Positions 48,950 to 61,234 of a DNA stretch of 64,000 bases are shown in pieces. Location of the stretch: positions 6,695,882-6,759,881 of the forward strand of contig OV121088.1 in assembly GCA_921293015.1 (NCBI GenBank), written 5' to 3'. The DNA is from Phorcus lineatus. Taxonomy: Eukaryota; Mollusca; Gastropoda; Trochida; Trochidae. How positions within the stretch are numbered: the stretch's first letter is position 1; the number at the start of each line of letters is the position of its first letter. The translations under genes were made by a program, and so were the position numbers. A model generated the notes under the pieces. That model worked only from the letters and a program-made list of their open reading frames with translations, did no database searches and was not told the DNA's origin.

Positions 48950-50902
48950 GCGAAACCGCATTAGTGGTGGTTGGCCCTTTTGCAAGGGAAATAACTCGTG
49001 CGGTTCATCTAGAAGCTAACCAATTTGGTTTCGAATCCCTGCTGTAAAGTCCGATATCTATGATTCTAATTTGCCGATCTTTTCATAAAATATTACTAAG
49101 GAATTCCTTTTTGGTGTAAATAATTTTCATGATTATTTCCCATCAAGATAAGATTATCTCAAATGTGGTCCCCCTTCTTTCGCTCCTTATAGAGGCCGTA
49201 ACGAGGGGGACCACATTTCTTACGAGACAGTTTTTGAAGCTTAATAACTTTAAACGTATTATGTAATGCCCCCACATTGTATTTGAGGATCAAGTACGAC
49301 ATTATTTAAATAAATAAGTACACCATGGGAACTATATTCTACGAAGTAATGTGGATCCAAGTTATTTTTGGCCGACTGAGAGAAGGACGATCGTGTACAC
49401 AGCCATAGCAACGAGCAGGGCTTTCTCATTGGTCAAAAGAAGGTCAGGTCAGGGATCATGGATCATCCGTGTACGTTCATTGGTTGATGCATTTGATACA
49501 AGGTCAGGACAAAGTTGCGATGGAGCGTGGTTTCCATCTACGATTGAGACTAGACAAAAGTTCGCCCACATTTCAAATATGAAACAAAAATCATCAGAAT
49601 CTGTTTCTACCAGTGTAAAAGAAAATGCAGTTCAGGACTTTTTAAAGTGTTGATGGAAACATCTCAATTAAATCCAAAACCATGCTATCATGTTTTCTTA
49701 AAATTCAATTGATTTAATTGTTTTGTTCCCCTCAATATGAAAACAATTTTTTTTATATCTTAACATGTTAGAATCCACATTTTCTGTATCAAAATCATGA
49801 TTTTATAGTTTTTAAAAATGTGGGCCCCCTAATTTTGTGGCATGTAGGTTACTGATAAAAGTGGGCCCACATTTAAGATATTAAACAAAACGCACTAGGC
49901 CTAGCTGTTTATAAATACCAGTGTTCCCCATTATATAAGAAAATGCAGTGAAGGATTTTTTCATTGTTGATGGACAAATCTCAATAAAATCAAGCAGGTA
50001 AGATTTCTTCGAACTAATCATTTAATATAAGTTCTCAAATACCTTTCTTGTTTTCTTAAATTCAATTAATTTAACAGTTTTGTTCCCCTCAAAATCAAAA
50101 ATAATAATTTAAAATTCTCAACATTTTAGAATTCATATTTTCTCTATTTACATCATGATTTGATGCTTTTTTTAAATGTGGTCCCCCTATTTTTTTTCTT
50201 TATAGTAGAGTGACAAGAGGGACCACATTTGAAATATTACACAAAAACATCAAGATTAAAATCTGTTAATTAATATCAGTACATGATTTCATGTGTTTTT
50301 AAAATGTGGGCCCTCTTAGTTTGTCGCTTATAGGAGATTGACAACAGAGGGCCCACATTTGAAATATTACACTAAAACATAAATATTAGAATCTAATTCA
50401 TACAAGCCTAGTCCAAAAGATGCAGATCTTCCTTCTTAAATGTTGAGGGGAAAATATTTATAACGACAGGAAGAAAATGTTTAAATTAATTTTTAAAAAT
50501 AAAACTTAAGGGCACCTGTTCATTAGTATTTCTCTTATACTAGTGTTGACCACGTTTTGACTTCCAGTTTGATATTAAAATTACATTTGTTTGATTTCTT
50601 GAAATGAGGCCCCCGGGGCTTGCCATCATTATAGTACAATGATATGCATATGAAGTCAGTGGGTCCACGCACACTCCAGTCTTTTAATATGAAGCCGATA
50701 TTCTTTGACAAACTAACAATTATCGGAACGTACCTGTTTATGTATTGATTTTCAAAAAAAAAATGCGTCAAAGCTTTGAGACAACATACCTCCCGACCAC
50801 GCGAGCGCGAATACGTAAACAAACCGATAGCTCTGCATACTGGATTCGACTTTGGAGTTACTTCCCTTGAAAAACGGCAAACCACCACTAATGCGGTTTC
50901 GC
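48950..50902. mobile_element. Hairpin-bearing non-autonomous element 1, 1953 bp
   Basis: Terminal inverted repeats of about 48 bp: GCGAAACCGCATTAGTGGTG at the left and its inverse at 50883-50902. Both continue inward to AAGGGAARTAACTC. Inside are four stem-loops: 49161-49218 (AAATGTGGTCCCCC / GGGGGACCACATTT), 49816-49874, 50174-50230 and 50302-50360. Stem sequences vary at the same position on both arms. Several stems are followed by GAAATATTACAC. Open frames within (49351-49653 and 50535-50888) show no transposase similarity. The element shares its TIR and internal segments with element 2 at 53305-54764. No target duplication is obvious, so the superfamily is undetermined. Confidence 0.75.
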
Positions 50903-51658
50903 ATCTTTACTTTTTTTCCTGATAATCTTCAGTCCCGCTTAGCAGTCCATGAAATATGATAGCTAGTAGTTGCTGCAATACATTTGCAGCTGGGAATAAG
51001 AGGATAATGTTGTTTACATAAAGTTGTTCAAACACACTAACATCATCAATTTGCAAACCACAATTAGCTGATTTCAGTTCAGGTCGTCGATGTAGTCCGT
51101 TATTCTCAAAATCACAAGAGTGTATGATAATATCTTACTCATGTCAGTAAAAGCATTCTAATCTATAGTAAAAGCTCCAAGTCAAGCCCAAAGCATTTTT
51201 TAATGTTTTTTTCTGAAAGGGAGAATTACAAGGACACACTTAAAAACATCATTATGACATAATGATGTCACAATTAAATTGAGATAACAGTGGTATCAAG
51301 TGGCAATCAAGCAATCACTCGAATGGACCGAATGAGGAACTGATAGAGTAAAGAAATGTTATGTACATGTATAGCATTAGTTGAGGTCTTAACATGTTAT
51401 TGAACAAGTCATCTTTCAATTGATGCAAACTTCTAATTTTAAAGAACGGGAATATTTCGCTTTTAATGTCCTAGTCTTTTTCACAGGTATCCAAGAGGGC
51501 GCTGAGTGGTCTACGACCTGTCTCAAGACATCTTATTAGTTGTTTATGGACATAGACTGTGTTTCTGAGGCACCCAGTTTACCCTATATAATAACCAGAA
51601 CACCCTTGACATGTAATGACATGTGTAGTATTTCGAAGCATATTTGGAACATGCTAGT
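50903..51658. other. Short spacer between repeats, no feature seen
   Basis: Non-coding, AT-rich sequence between hairpin element 1 and the CA/TA microsatellite. Confidence 0.4.
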
Positions 51659-51660
51659 AC

Positions 51661-51789
<129 letters not shown>

Positions 51790-52000
51790 CTCGAGTGTTT
51801 GTATTCCGTGATGCTAAGCGAACGAAGTCGAATATTTAAAAAATAATTGGTAACATCGTCTAATAATCATCACTTGTGTAAAAACATTGCTTCTTCCCTT
51901 CAAATGTAAGGTTTCACGGAAGACTCATCATTAAATATTACATTACAAACCGTGTCGAAACTTTATTGTCAAATCAGATGCGGCCGCCATATCGAGCTTT

Positions 52001-53105
52001 AAGTTCGTGACGTCATTTTTATAATGCTTTCCTTCCGACAACGTACACAGAAACAAATAACATGCAACCCTCTGCTGATATGGTTAGTTAATAATATTGT
52101 TTTCATCGAAAGTTTGTAATATATGATATCCTTACCACAAATTTATGGTTTTCGTGAGATTCTTTTGTAAAAACATTAAATAAATGAAAAAACCCACCGT
52201 TTTCACATTTTTTTAATTTGGTAACTATATTTTCTCTAAAAGGATATAAAAAAATTCACCTATGGATATAACAACTACTTAATGTGGTTATAACAATTAT
52301 TTTATATGGATATAAAAATTATCTTAAATCAAAGTAAAAATTATTCCATATGGAAATTTTAAATGGAAAGTTGTTAAAAATCATTTATTTTAAAAATCTG
52401 AATATCCATCTACATTCATATTTACTTGTAAGTACATCATGAAAATGAAGTTACACCTTTCATTCACCATTCAATGTCAGCAAGGCAATGGGAACATTAA
52501 AATTTGTCACCAAATCTGATAACTGAACTTTGTAAGGTTATTTTCATTTCGTGTTCACCTGGAATAATGAGAATATGTTTTTGACTATAAATAATTTCAT
52601 GGAAAAATCTGGATATTATTGTTCTATAATTTTACACAATAATTGAATTCAAAAATAAATATCAATTAATGTGAATATGTGAGTAAATGTGACAAAATAT
52701 ATTTTGTGTTTTACCTTTTGAGAACAAATTCATTCACTTTTGATTAAGCCAACAGACATCTGTTAGTGCCTGTATTTGATTAGTTGTGCAACTAGTAGTA
52801 TGCTGCTTTGTTGTGATGACAGCCCTGACTCTACGTAACGCTGGTCAGTTGTTATTTTTCAATTGAGTTTGTTTCAGACATTTTTATGAATCACTAAAGT
52901 TTGATATATTTTTTACTTAACTTTTTCACACATTTTTATCATGTTAAATGTATATACAAGTGAATCTCACCTGTTAGAACATCATTTTTGCTTGTTACGG
53001 TGTCCGATGATCGGCTTTGATCTCTTGATTGCTTACCTTATATTTAATGATATGTGACCTAAACGGTGTGCGAAATAGCACGTGCTAAAGTGACGTCACG
53101 AACTT
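52001..53105. repeat. Segment bounded by a perfect 15-bp inverted repeat
   Basis: AAGTTCGTGACGTCA (52001-52015) is exactly inverted as TGACGTCACGAACTT (53091-53105). Each contains a TGACGTCA palindrome (a CRE-type site). The interior is AT-rich, with a degenerate repeat around ATGGATATAAAAATTA (52240-52330), and has no coding frame. It may be a non-autonomous DNA element; both outer flanks are TA microsatellites. Confidence 0.4.
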
Positions 53106-53135
53106 ACAACACTAACGAACTTGCGCTATTCGACC

Positions 53136-53140
<5 letters not shown>

Positions 53141-53188
<48 letters not shown>
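53141..53188. repeat. (TA)n microsatellite
   Basis: About 23 TA units. Confidence 0.95.
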
Positions 53189-53189
<1 letters not shown>

Positions 53190-53304
53190 TTTAAAAATAA
53201 CAAACTGAAGATTGGGCTTCATATAAGTTCATTACCAACCGGTTTCACAACATAGTGATCATCAGGGTAACTTATACATTGTGTTGCTAATAGTATACTA
53301 TTAT

Positions 53305-54764
53305 GCAAAACCGCTTTTTAGCTGGTTAGCTAGAAAGCAAGGGAAGTAACTCATATGGTTCACACTGAAGCTAGGCCTTTTTGTTTCGTAGTGTAATTAA
53401 ATAAATGCATTTGTACAATTTAAATTCATAATGTATTAAACATTATTATAATATTATTATATTATTATAATAAAGAATGCAATTTTTTATTTTTCTGGTG
53501 ACTTCATAGACAAATATTGTAAATATGAAAATGTGGGACCACCTGGTACGCTACCCAATAGGTGGCCGCAACAAGTGGTCCCATCAATTCAGGGTGAGTA
53601 AATTTTCAACATATGATGAGATAATTATAATTACAGTAATGAATCATTTTCACAATAAAGGCAATTTGAAATGATATTTAATTTGTTTTCAAACTGAACA
53701 AGATGGGAATTGATTTTTACGACGATAAATGAACAGAAAAGTTGCGGAAAGTAAGACACATTTAATGAATATATTAATGAGCTGTCTCTTGCCATTGGTT
53801 GTAGTTGTGAGCAGGTCAAAGATCACAGCTAATTATCATTTATATTTACAATTCATTGGTTGAAGTAATTAATTGGATTTCATAAAATATTTCATGTAGA
53901 CAAGTTATTTTCCCCATTTTTTTTAACATTACAAATTGTCATTTCTGCCACATGTAAAGTGATTTCAGGAATGTTCATTGTTGTTAAAATATTTCAGAGT
54001 TTGATATAAAAATTTGATTGTTTGAATTAATAATCAGTTCCCATCTTTTATAATGAAATTGGTTGGGAAAGTACCTTGTGGCAGTAAGACGAATGAATGT
54101 TTAATGGAAAATAATAAATATAAAATATTGAATATATTTCTTTTTCCATCTGACGTGGTTTCCGTAAATTCAATTTTTATTCATATATTTCACACTTTGA
54201 TATTGCAATCTAAAATTTTATTTCTGAATGTGAGACCAATGTCTTATACTCATATTGGAAAAATATCGAGTGATCCCACATTTTCCGTCATTTCTGATCC
54301 AAAAGCATGCTATTTGGTAAATGTGGGACCATTTTCGAAAATTTCGAGTGGTCCCACATTTTTTAAATCATAAAAAACGCATGTCTTAGGTCAAGACAAA
54401 TACCAAACCTTAATATACTTTCATGAAAGAGTGAAATACACATATTTTGGGCCACAAGAGCCGTTACATACTACGCAAGGTGTGCATGGTCCCAGATACG
54501 GGAATAAATGCCATAGCTCTGCATGAGTTGAATGAGACCAGAGTTATTTCCCTTCCTCGCTCGCAAACCAGACAAATACCAAACCTTAATATACATTCAT
54601 TAAAAAGTAAAATAAGCATATTTTGGGTCATAAGAGCCTGTACATACTAGGCAAGGTGTGCATGGTCCCAGATACGGGAATAAATGTCATAGCTCTGCAT
54701 GAGGGGAATGAGACCAGAGTTATTTCCCTTCCTCGCTCGCAAACCAGCTATAAAGAGGTTTCGC
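53305..54764. mobile_element. Hairpin-bearing non-autonomous element 2, 1460 bp
   Basis: The left end GCAAAACCGCTTTTTAGCTG and the right end (inverse: GCGAAACCTCTTTATAGCTG) form TIRs. These lead into AAGGGAARTAACTC, as in element 1. Three stem-loops lie inside: 53531-53583 (GTGGGACCAC / GTGGTCCCA), 54227-54292 and 54319-54361 (AATGTGGGACCA / TGGTCCCACATT). An internal segment with ATAGCTCTGCAT next to the right TIR is also shared with element 1. The right part contains a 174-bp tandem duplication. There is no transposase frame. Confidence 0.72.
54398..54747. repeat. 174-bp tandem duplication inside element 2
   Basis: Two units, 54398-54571 and about 54572-54747, both begin ACAAATACCAAACCTTAATA. 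Both end in GGGAAATAACTC-type TIR sequence (read on the - strand), so one full subterminal region is doubled. Confidence 0.85.
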
Positions 54765-55043
54765 CGAAAGAAGCCTTTTAAAATGTTAAGAACTCAACTT
54801 AATGCTATAGAAAAATAACATTTCTTTCCTCTATCAAGTCAATATTGTGTCCATTCTATCGCTTGCTATATTGTGACGTCACACCATTATTATGTCAATT
54901 ATATTGTGACATCATAACGTCATAACTGTTTTTTGTAAGACTCCCTGAAGATATTATTAATGAAACATGTTGGAGTAATGTTGGCCATGTGTCATTTTTT
55001 GTCTTTATTATATTTTTAAATATCATTTTATTATATATATATA

Positions 55044-55159
55044 AATGAGCTGAAGAGCTGTTCCCGGACTGAAGCATGCGCCCAAAACGCAGCATGTAAC
55101 CATGCTCATTTCAGCTCGTGCATCACCGTGCACGTGCGAGGTGTCTGACTTTGAGACCA
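55044..55159. repeat. Left member of a direct repeat flanking the piggyBac region
   Basis: It begins AATGAGCTGAAGAGCTGTTC and ends GTCTGACTTTGAGACCA. It matches 59234-59338 in the same orientation, which lacks a 12-base segment. Confidence 0.85.
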
Positions 55160-55570
55160 GACTCCATAAGAGCCGCGTCAGACGGCCTTGACCGCGAGAG
55201 ACTGTGCCAGCCAATGAGAATCGAGGCTGGAAAGACTTCGGCAACTGTTGAATTGACATTCAAAAAATCACATCTAACCTTTTTATCTCGGGATTCGAGC
55301 TTTTTCTGAATTGACCCGAGAAAAGCCCAGCTGGGATGGACGCAAAATGATCGTGTGTGTGTTGACTATCATGATAAATACGCCCCTGATGGCTCGGAAA
55401 TTTAGCTATGTGTGCGACCCGAGGAAGATAGATGTATCATCGTGGTAATTTTTGCGTTTGATTTGGCATTTTCTTCGTCCAAAAGACCTTTAGATTTTTT
55501 TTGGAAAAGTTATAGTGAAAAAATCTACCACAAAAAAACTGCATCGAAATGTTACTGTGCTTCGGTGCTT

Positions 55571-55595
55571 CCCTGGGCCTCCTGGGCCCGGGCAT
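55571..55595. promoter_or_regulatory. Palindromic GGGCC motif upstream of the four-exon gene
   Basis: The 25-bp sequence CCCTGGGCCTCCTGGGCCCG-GGCAT ends 48 bp before the start codon at 55643. It recurs with three differences, same orientation, at 58568-58592, upstream of the convergent transposase. The function is unknown; it could be a promoter element, a transposase-binding site or an element remnant. Confidence 0.45.
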
Positions 55596-55642
55596 ATCAT
55601 TCGTTTCCATTTCGGACCCTTTGAAGTGGCTTTGAGGCTGTG

Positions 55643-56411
55643 ATGTCTTATGAACAATTCATTGCAACCATGAGAATGAAATTTGATCTGATTGGGTAAG
55701 TATGTTCATGTATTGAAGATATTTATACGTTAAAATATTTTATCATTTTCAAATTCATTTCATTTTCAGCTATTAAACTATAAACTTTTGTATTTTTAGG
55801 AAGAAAATTCCTGCAGGACTTCTCCATGTCCTTCTCCATCATGGACAAACTCGTAAGGACGTATACAAGTATATGTATGAACAGCTGGTGGTAAGTAACA
55901 GATAACAGAATCACTCTGTCTGTATCAGTAAACTTTTATTTTGACTGTTTCACATTGTACACTCACAATAAGAAAACACACCTTTGAAAATGGGTATCTC
56001 TCCCCCCAATCATGAAAAACAAGCTCAATGTATAAACTTATAATTAACAAAATAACATTTATTACAGTATGGCGGGATCCCCTGGATCAACTGTAATATA
56101 TCCAGAGGAAATCCGGCAAGCGGTGCGAGAACGCTTCCCGGAGAAGCTGGAGCACATGATGAGCAGTACAAGGATCTGTCAGCTGTAAGTACTCGGCCAT
56201 GTTATTCCAGTACATATCTCACTATTGATGCACTTATTTTACCTTAAATGATTGATACATATTGATTGATTGATATTTCTTTCAGGGTACGCACCTGTCT
56301 CTAGAGGAAATGGCTTCCTTTGAATGGCGAAATCCTCCTGTCAAATGCTTGGATTGCAAAAAACAGGGACAGAGTCGCTACAAACCATACTTAACGAACC
56401 TTAGATTCTAA
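55643..56411 (+). CDS. Unrecognised four-exon gene convergent with piggyBac transposase
   Basis: Four exons with textbook splice sites: 55643-55695 (ATG, donor GTAAGT), 55800-55890 (acceptor TATTTTTAG, donor GTAAGT), 56068-56184 (acceptor TTATTACAG, donor GTAAGT) and 56286-56411 (acceptor TTTCTTTCAG, TAA). Phases fit at every junction and give 128 residues. It begins MSYEQFIATMRMKFDLIG and has a basic, helical-looking second exon (KKIPAGLLHVLLHHGQTRKD). The tail contains FEWRNPPVKCLDCKKQGQ with a CxxC pair, possibly a half zinc knuckle. I do not know this family. Exon 3 is also open in a second frame that looks protein-like (YPEEIRQAVRERFPEKL), so the exon 2/3 join could be misread. The gene ends 363 bp from the transposase stop, tail to tail. 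It may be an accessory gene of the element or a host gene. Confidence 0.45.
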
Positions 56412-56773
56412 AAATAATTTCTTTATGTAACCATCAATTGTTCAGAAAAAGTTGTACACAAGAATACCTTTTCTCTGTTTTGTAGAAAATCAAAGTGTCC
56501 AAGTCCAACTAACAATCAGAATCTAACGAGCAACAATGAAACATAAATAAAACCACTTATTAACTAGAATGAGCTATGAATTAGAACAAACTATAACATA
56601 CGTTCGTTCATTACAATGTGGCAAACACACAGATATTCCTAGTCGAGCATATACCGAAATCAACCTCTGAAATGGTTTCCTACATGTAAAGAAGGATTAT
56701 AGTGAAGGTATAATAATCCTGGTCTGAACTTGAATGTTCAAGGTACCCAGAAAGCTGCACACTGACATAATCC

Positions 56774-58489
56774 CTAGTCCACACAGTCCATACACACGAT
56801 TGTCTGAACACTGTACTCCCTGTACACATTGCGAGAACACATGCTGCAGTTCTGTCGAGATTTTCTGTCTTTCTTTGTACTGCAGATGCAACATCTACGA
56901 CGTTTTCCGAGATCACTTGGATCAGGATCATCCGACAGAACATCCTGCACAATGCCCTGGAGCTGACGCGATATTGACATTCCCTTTCTCCTGCTGACCA
57001 GAGGACGCATCAGAGCTTCAGCAATGGCTTGTAGAAACTCACGTCTAGGACCTCGAGCTGATGCATTCCACTGAGGGAACTTGACTCTCTATGCTGTGTA
57101 GGATGCAATGCCAGCGACATCTAGCATGTTAGTAAACATCACCATTGGCCATCTCTTGGTCCTCCGTTTTGTTAAATATCCATGGGCCATCTGGTCCATT
57201 GTATCATCTGCTCCTTTTGTTTTGTTGTAGTAAAGCACTATTTCTGGTTTCTTCTTCTGAGAACCATCAACGTCTGCTGTCTTGTGCATTGTGCTCAGAA
57301 GAGTGACACTCTTGGACCTCTTACATTGGTAACTGACAATAGTTGTCTTGTCTTGGAATGCAAAGACAGAATCGTGAACACCTCTAGCTTTCTTGGTGCT
57401 GAATGCTGCAGGTAAAAACGCTTGTTCTGTCTGACAGTGCCAACCAAAGTGAGACCATTAGAAAGAAGTTCCAAGGCAAGCGTATGGTCAGTGAAGAAGT
57501 TGTCTGCAGTGATGTTACGATTTGAGTGAAAGTAATGCCTGCAGAGTTCCAATGTGATAGTTCTACCTAGTCCAACGTGGGCACTTCTGCCTTCCTTTCC
57601 GAGATATGGCACACCTCGAAGGGGATAACAGTTGCTGGAGTCAACTAACCAGAACAGTTTGAGTCTATATTTGTCAGGTTAAGCTGGAATATACTGAATA
57701 AAGGAATATCTGCCACGAAATGGGACCAGTTGCTCATCAACAGTAAGGTTGTCTCCGGGTACGTAATATCGGCCCAAACATGTTTGGAACTCCTCCCAAA
57801 TCTCACGAATGGGTGCCAGCTTGTCCTTCTGACGCCGTTGACTTCTGGTCTCTTTGTCATGAAAACGCAGTATGTTCAAGAGATCCTTGAATCGACGTTG
57901 AGACATTGTTGCTCGTACAAATGACATTCCATATTGTTTGCTCCACAACACATCAGTGTCAACGATATTTATTTTGAGATGTCCAAAAGTCAGTAATATT
58001 CCGACAAGAGCCCACAATTCTGTCTCATCTGTCTCTGCCCATTCCTGTTCATCTTTCCCATTTTCTTTCATCACTCTGCTTCCCTCCTCGTTTGTGAAGG
58101 TGACAATTTTTTTCATGATATTTTTGGTGATATACAGTTGAAACATATCGGTCTCATGTTGATATGATCTGCATGTATAACCTTCTGTATATAGGACCTT
58201 GAATGATGTTGCGTTGCGGAGTTCGAGATTGTGCTGGTGGGTTGGTAGACCATTTGCTGCCATCTTTGCCGACAAAAATGTCATGATCATCAGCGTTATC
58301 CTCAACATCAGATGATGTTAATTCAGAACTATCTGAAAACGTATGATTGTCAGAAGTATCCAGAGGAAGGTAGTCACTATCTGAACCACTTTCTTCATCA
58401 AACACTATCTCATCAATGCTACCCCCAGCAGACATCAAATCCTTCTGCAAATTCCCCAAAGACTTGGTTTTTTTCTTCAGCTTACTCAT
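56774..58489 (-). pseudogene. Broken piggyBac transposase
   Basis: Collinear with a full piggyBac transposase (about 570 codons) but broken. The N-terminal acidic part starts at 58489 (MSKLKKKTKSLG). A frameshift lies near 58175-58205. The DDE core then runs from about 58200, with a TAA at 57676-57678 directly after GRYSFIQYIPA, a second frameshift near 57295-57320, and an in-frame TAG at 57086-57088. The three catalytic Asp are all present, though in different frames: in LTVDEQLVPFRG, NITADNFFT and GADDTMDQM. The C-terminus keeps the Cys-rich ribbon (CCICSTKKDR, NCSMCSRN, CMDC) ending at 56774. The protein would normally cut and paste at TTAA sites. No TIR or TTAA duplication was recognised, so the element's ends are unknown. 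Confidence 0.9.
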
Positions 58490-58567
58490 CTTGGATTGCT
58501 AGGACCACGTGCCACTTGCAGACTATATCAACAAATCTTAAAGATGCTCAAGTATTCAGAGCAATGA

Positions 58568-58592
58568 CCCTGGGCCTCATAGGCCCGGGTAT
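58568..58592. promoter_or_regulatory. Palindromic GGGCC motif upstream of the piggyBac transposase
   Basis: CCCTGGGCCTCATAGGCCCG-GGTAT lies 79 bp upstream of the transposase start. It is the partner of 55571-55595, with which it forms a direct, not inverted, pair. The core GGGCCTnnnAGGCCC can form a short hairpin. Confidence 0.45.
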
Positions 58593-59233
58593 GCACTTGC
58601 TGACTGTGGATTTTAAAATTAACATAACATTTTTATTTTTTTTCTTCAAGAGTAGATTATGTTTGAGTAAACCCACATTGGGGTTTTAGAAGATTACATA
58701 GAGTTATATTATTTTATTCAAGATATAACCAGTTTTACAGACCTCCAAAGTTGCGATCGGGCCCCAGGTAGCATATGAATTGGTCTACAAAGCATTTATA
58801 TCAAAACTAGGTCGACAAAAAATTTGGCACAGGGTTCCGAGGAAAACATTTCAATCTTTAAATTTCAAATTAAGTATTTTTCTGAATGGGGGCAGGTAAA
58901 TAAAACAACTGTGGAAACAGAAACATTTGCAGTTGCATATGATAAATGACATACTGTTACATATTTAGAAATCAGAAAATGTGCAGTGGTTGACCATTCA
59001 CCCGACCCCCCCACCCCCCGACCCTCTATCCTCTATCCCCGGGGATTATCGACAGTAAAAAAGATGACCCCCATTGGATGTGATGGTGAATTCTTCAATG
59101 TTGTTGCAATGATGCAAGTATGAAATATATTGTGTGTTATTTTGTTTCAGAATTTGGCATTGTTTTGATGATTTGTAATGATGTAAATTATAATGATTAT
59201 GTAGAATAGAATGTACTCTATCAAGGAGGGGGG

Positions 59234-59338
59234 AATGAGCTGAAGAGGTGTCTCCGGACTGAAGCATGCGCCCAAAACGCAGCTTGTAACCATGTTCATT
59301 TCACCGTGCACGTGCGAGGTGTCTGACTTTGAGACCAA
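59234..59338. repeat. Right member of the direct repeat flanking the piggyBac region
   Basis: It is a same-orientation copy of 55044-55159 with a few substitutions and a 12-base deletion. It immediately precedes the duplicated lectin first-exon block. Confidence 0.85.
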
Positions 59339-59436
59339 GGTGTTAGTCACATGTTAATCACATAACTTTTTAAAGTTGAAACTTGCAGTAGGTTGGAGAG
59401 CCTCTACTTTCTGAACAGATATGTTAGTGTACTTAC

Positions 59437-59491
59437 CAGAACTGTTAAATGTAAGACCAAAGAACACTAAATGAGTAATATCCGTCTTCAT
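59437..59491 (-). CDS. Distal or orphan lectin-family first exon (signal peptide)
   Basis: It reads MKTDITHLVFFGLTFNSS and ends in donor G|GTAAGT, phase 1. It is paralogous to the first exon of lectin B, with about 350 bases of shared upstream sequence (59492-59845). Its leader is clearly more hydrophobic than B's own. No lectin exon 2 lies between it and B. It is therefore either an alternative first exon of B across a 12-kb intron, or the remnant of a copy disrupted by mobile DNA. Confidence 0.55.
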
Positions 59492-59862
59492 CGTGTGTCA
59501 AAAGGTATACATCTGAATGACTACAAGTATACAATATAATGCATAATGAAATGCACGCATCTGTAAGCAGAGAAAATCAATAACAAATCAATGACAACTA
59601 TCAACGCCGAGTGGAAATTCATCAGTCAAACTCTTTCAAAGTGTATGCTTTGCTCTATTGACAGGCTGATTTATTGGCCTTTGAAAGCTTGCTTGATTAT
59701 TATTGCCGAGGGAAATCTCATGAATATGGCATCTTACAGTTACAACTCAGTCAACTCTGTTGTATGTGTTATTTTCTGTTGTATTTGTTATTTTTCCCAA
59801 ACGTTCGCTTGGCAGTAGATGTTTTCGCTCATTCATATTCAAGACATAGTTTTTTTATTTAA

Positions 59863-60276
59863 AGAGCCACTCCGTGATTGTCATAAGATATTTTTTATCT
59901 TTGATACGAAACTAAATGTGATATGTGGTGATATAAAATCAAAACATCTTAACCTTCCATGTCCAAAATACATTTTTATGACAAATACTAGTTTTCCATG
60001 AAAATCTAAAACCAGCCTTATAAATGCACAGTGGTGTAGATATCACGTCCGATGTACATGGATACTAGTTATATAACCTAACAAACACTATCAACTCCTA
60101 ACTGCCCTCCTGGCTGTTTTAGATAGGTCATAATTGCGACGTACTACCTTCATATTGTCACTGTATAAAACTAGCTTTAAAATGTGTCTTTTTGGTAACA
60201 GTCGATACTTTGCGATCAAAAGACACCATTGATCAACTTTGGCATATATGACTCCAACAACTCTCGGAGTGGCTCT
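59863..60276. mobile_element. TTAA-flanked MITE, complete copy, 414 bp
   Basis: It starts AGAGCCACTCCGTGATTG and ends CTCTCGGAGTGGCTCT, bracketed by TTAA at 59859-59862 and 60277-60280. It has no coding capacity. The TTAA duplication would suit piggyBac-type mobilisation, although the TIR lacks the usual CCC start. Confidence 0.75.
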
Positions 60277-60280
60277 TTAA

Positions 60281-61234
60281 TGATTCTTGTATGATTGTCA
60301 TTATCAGTAAAAAATAGAAGAATGTTACAAAAAAGGTTGCATGTTTACTTCAGGTTTGCCTGATGAAACAAGAAACTTCGAGTGTCTTAAAGTCCCATAC
60401 ACCCAGCGCAGAATCATTTGTATGGTCCAATGGATATTACGGGTCTTTTATGTACATTTGGTGAAAGAATGATAATTGATGTTTGTATTTAATCAAGGGG
60501 TGAAATCATTTTGTCAGAAGATTTACTGTTGCTTCTATAAAAACCTTACCGAGAGGTTTGATCTTATGATGAAAACTAAAATGTATCTGAAATTAATGCT
60601 CTCCTAAAAGTGATTGTGACGTCCCTAAGTATGTGATGTTATAGTATGGTTAAAATAAAATATGAAACAAACATGACATTTTATCTTATATTCGCCTTTA
60701 AAATATATTACAAATGAAGCATTAATTATTTTCAAATGTTTATCATTTGTCATACATGTATAACAGTTTTGAAATATTTAGTACATGTATGAACTCTTCA
60801 TACTCCTAACATTAAATTGAGTCGATATTTTGTATCATTAAAATGTCATGAGACTTTAACATGTATAGAACTTCTACAAAACAGCTGTAGAATCAATACA
60901 ACTTGAAATTGAATATTCATGAACACAGCAATGGTTCCAATTACTCAGTTTATAAGGTTCATTAAGATCGTATGTTGCAATATATTGCAAGTGTCATATA
61001 TACTTATCTTTGTGATCACAAACCAGTAAACATCGTCCAATAACTAACCACTGAGTGCATTGTATATGAAGAGGAGTTTTATTTCTGTATATGTAAATGA
61101 ACAGTTACGAATTAGCATATGCATCATTACACACATTACATACATTGCACACCTGTACACAAAAGTAGGCCTAAGATATAGATAACATACAAATTTGCAA
61201 TGATCGTATTACTGAACCTAGGGTTTCCAACCCA
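60281..61234. other. Spacer between two inverted MITE copies
   Basis: AT-rich and non-coding. No gene or repeat was recognised. Confidence 0.45.

Noticed and set aside
49351..49653. 100-codon open frame as a gene
   Set aside because: It lies inside a TIR-bounded repeat, has no transposase or host family features, and is not preserved in the sister element.
50535..50888. 117-codon open frame as a gene
   Set aside because: It overlaps the right terminal inverted repeat and subterminal region of hairpin element 1; no domain is recognisable.
54945..54985. Hammerhead-ribozyme-like core (CTGAAGA ... GAAAC)
   Set aside because: The CUGANGA and GAAA boxes are present, but no stem I can be formed around a matching cleavage site. 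The similarity is superficial.
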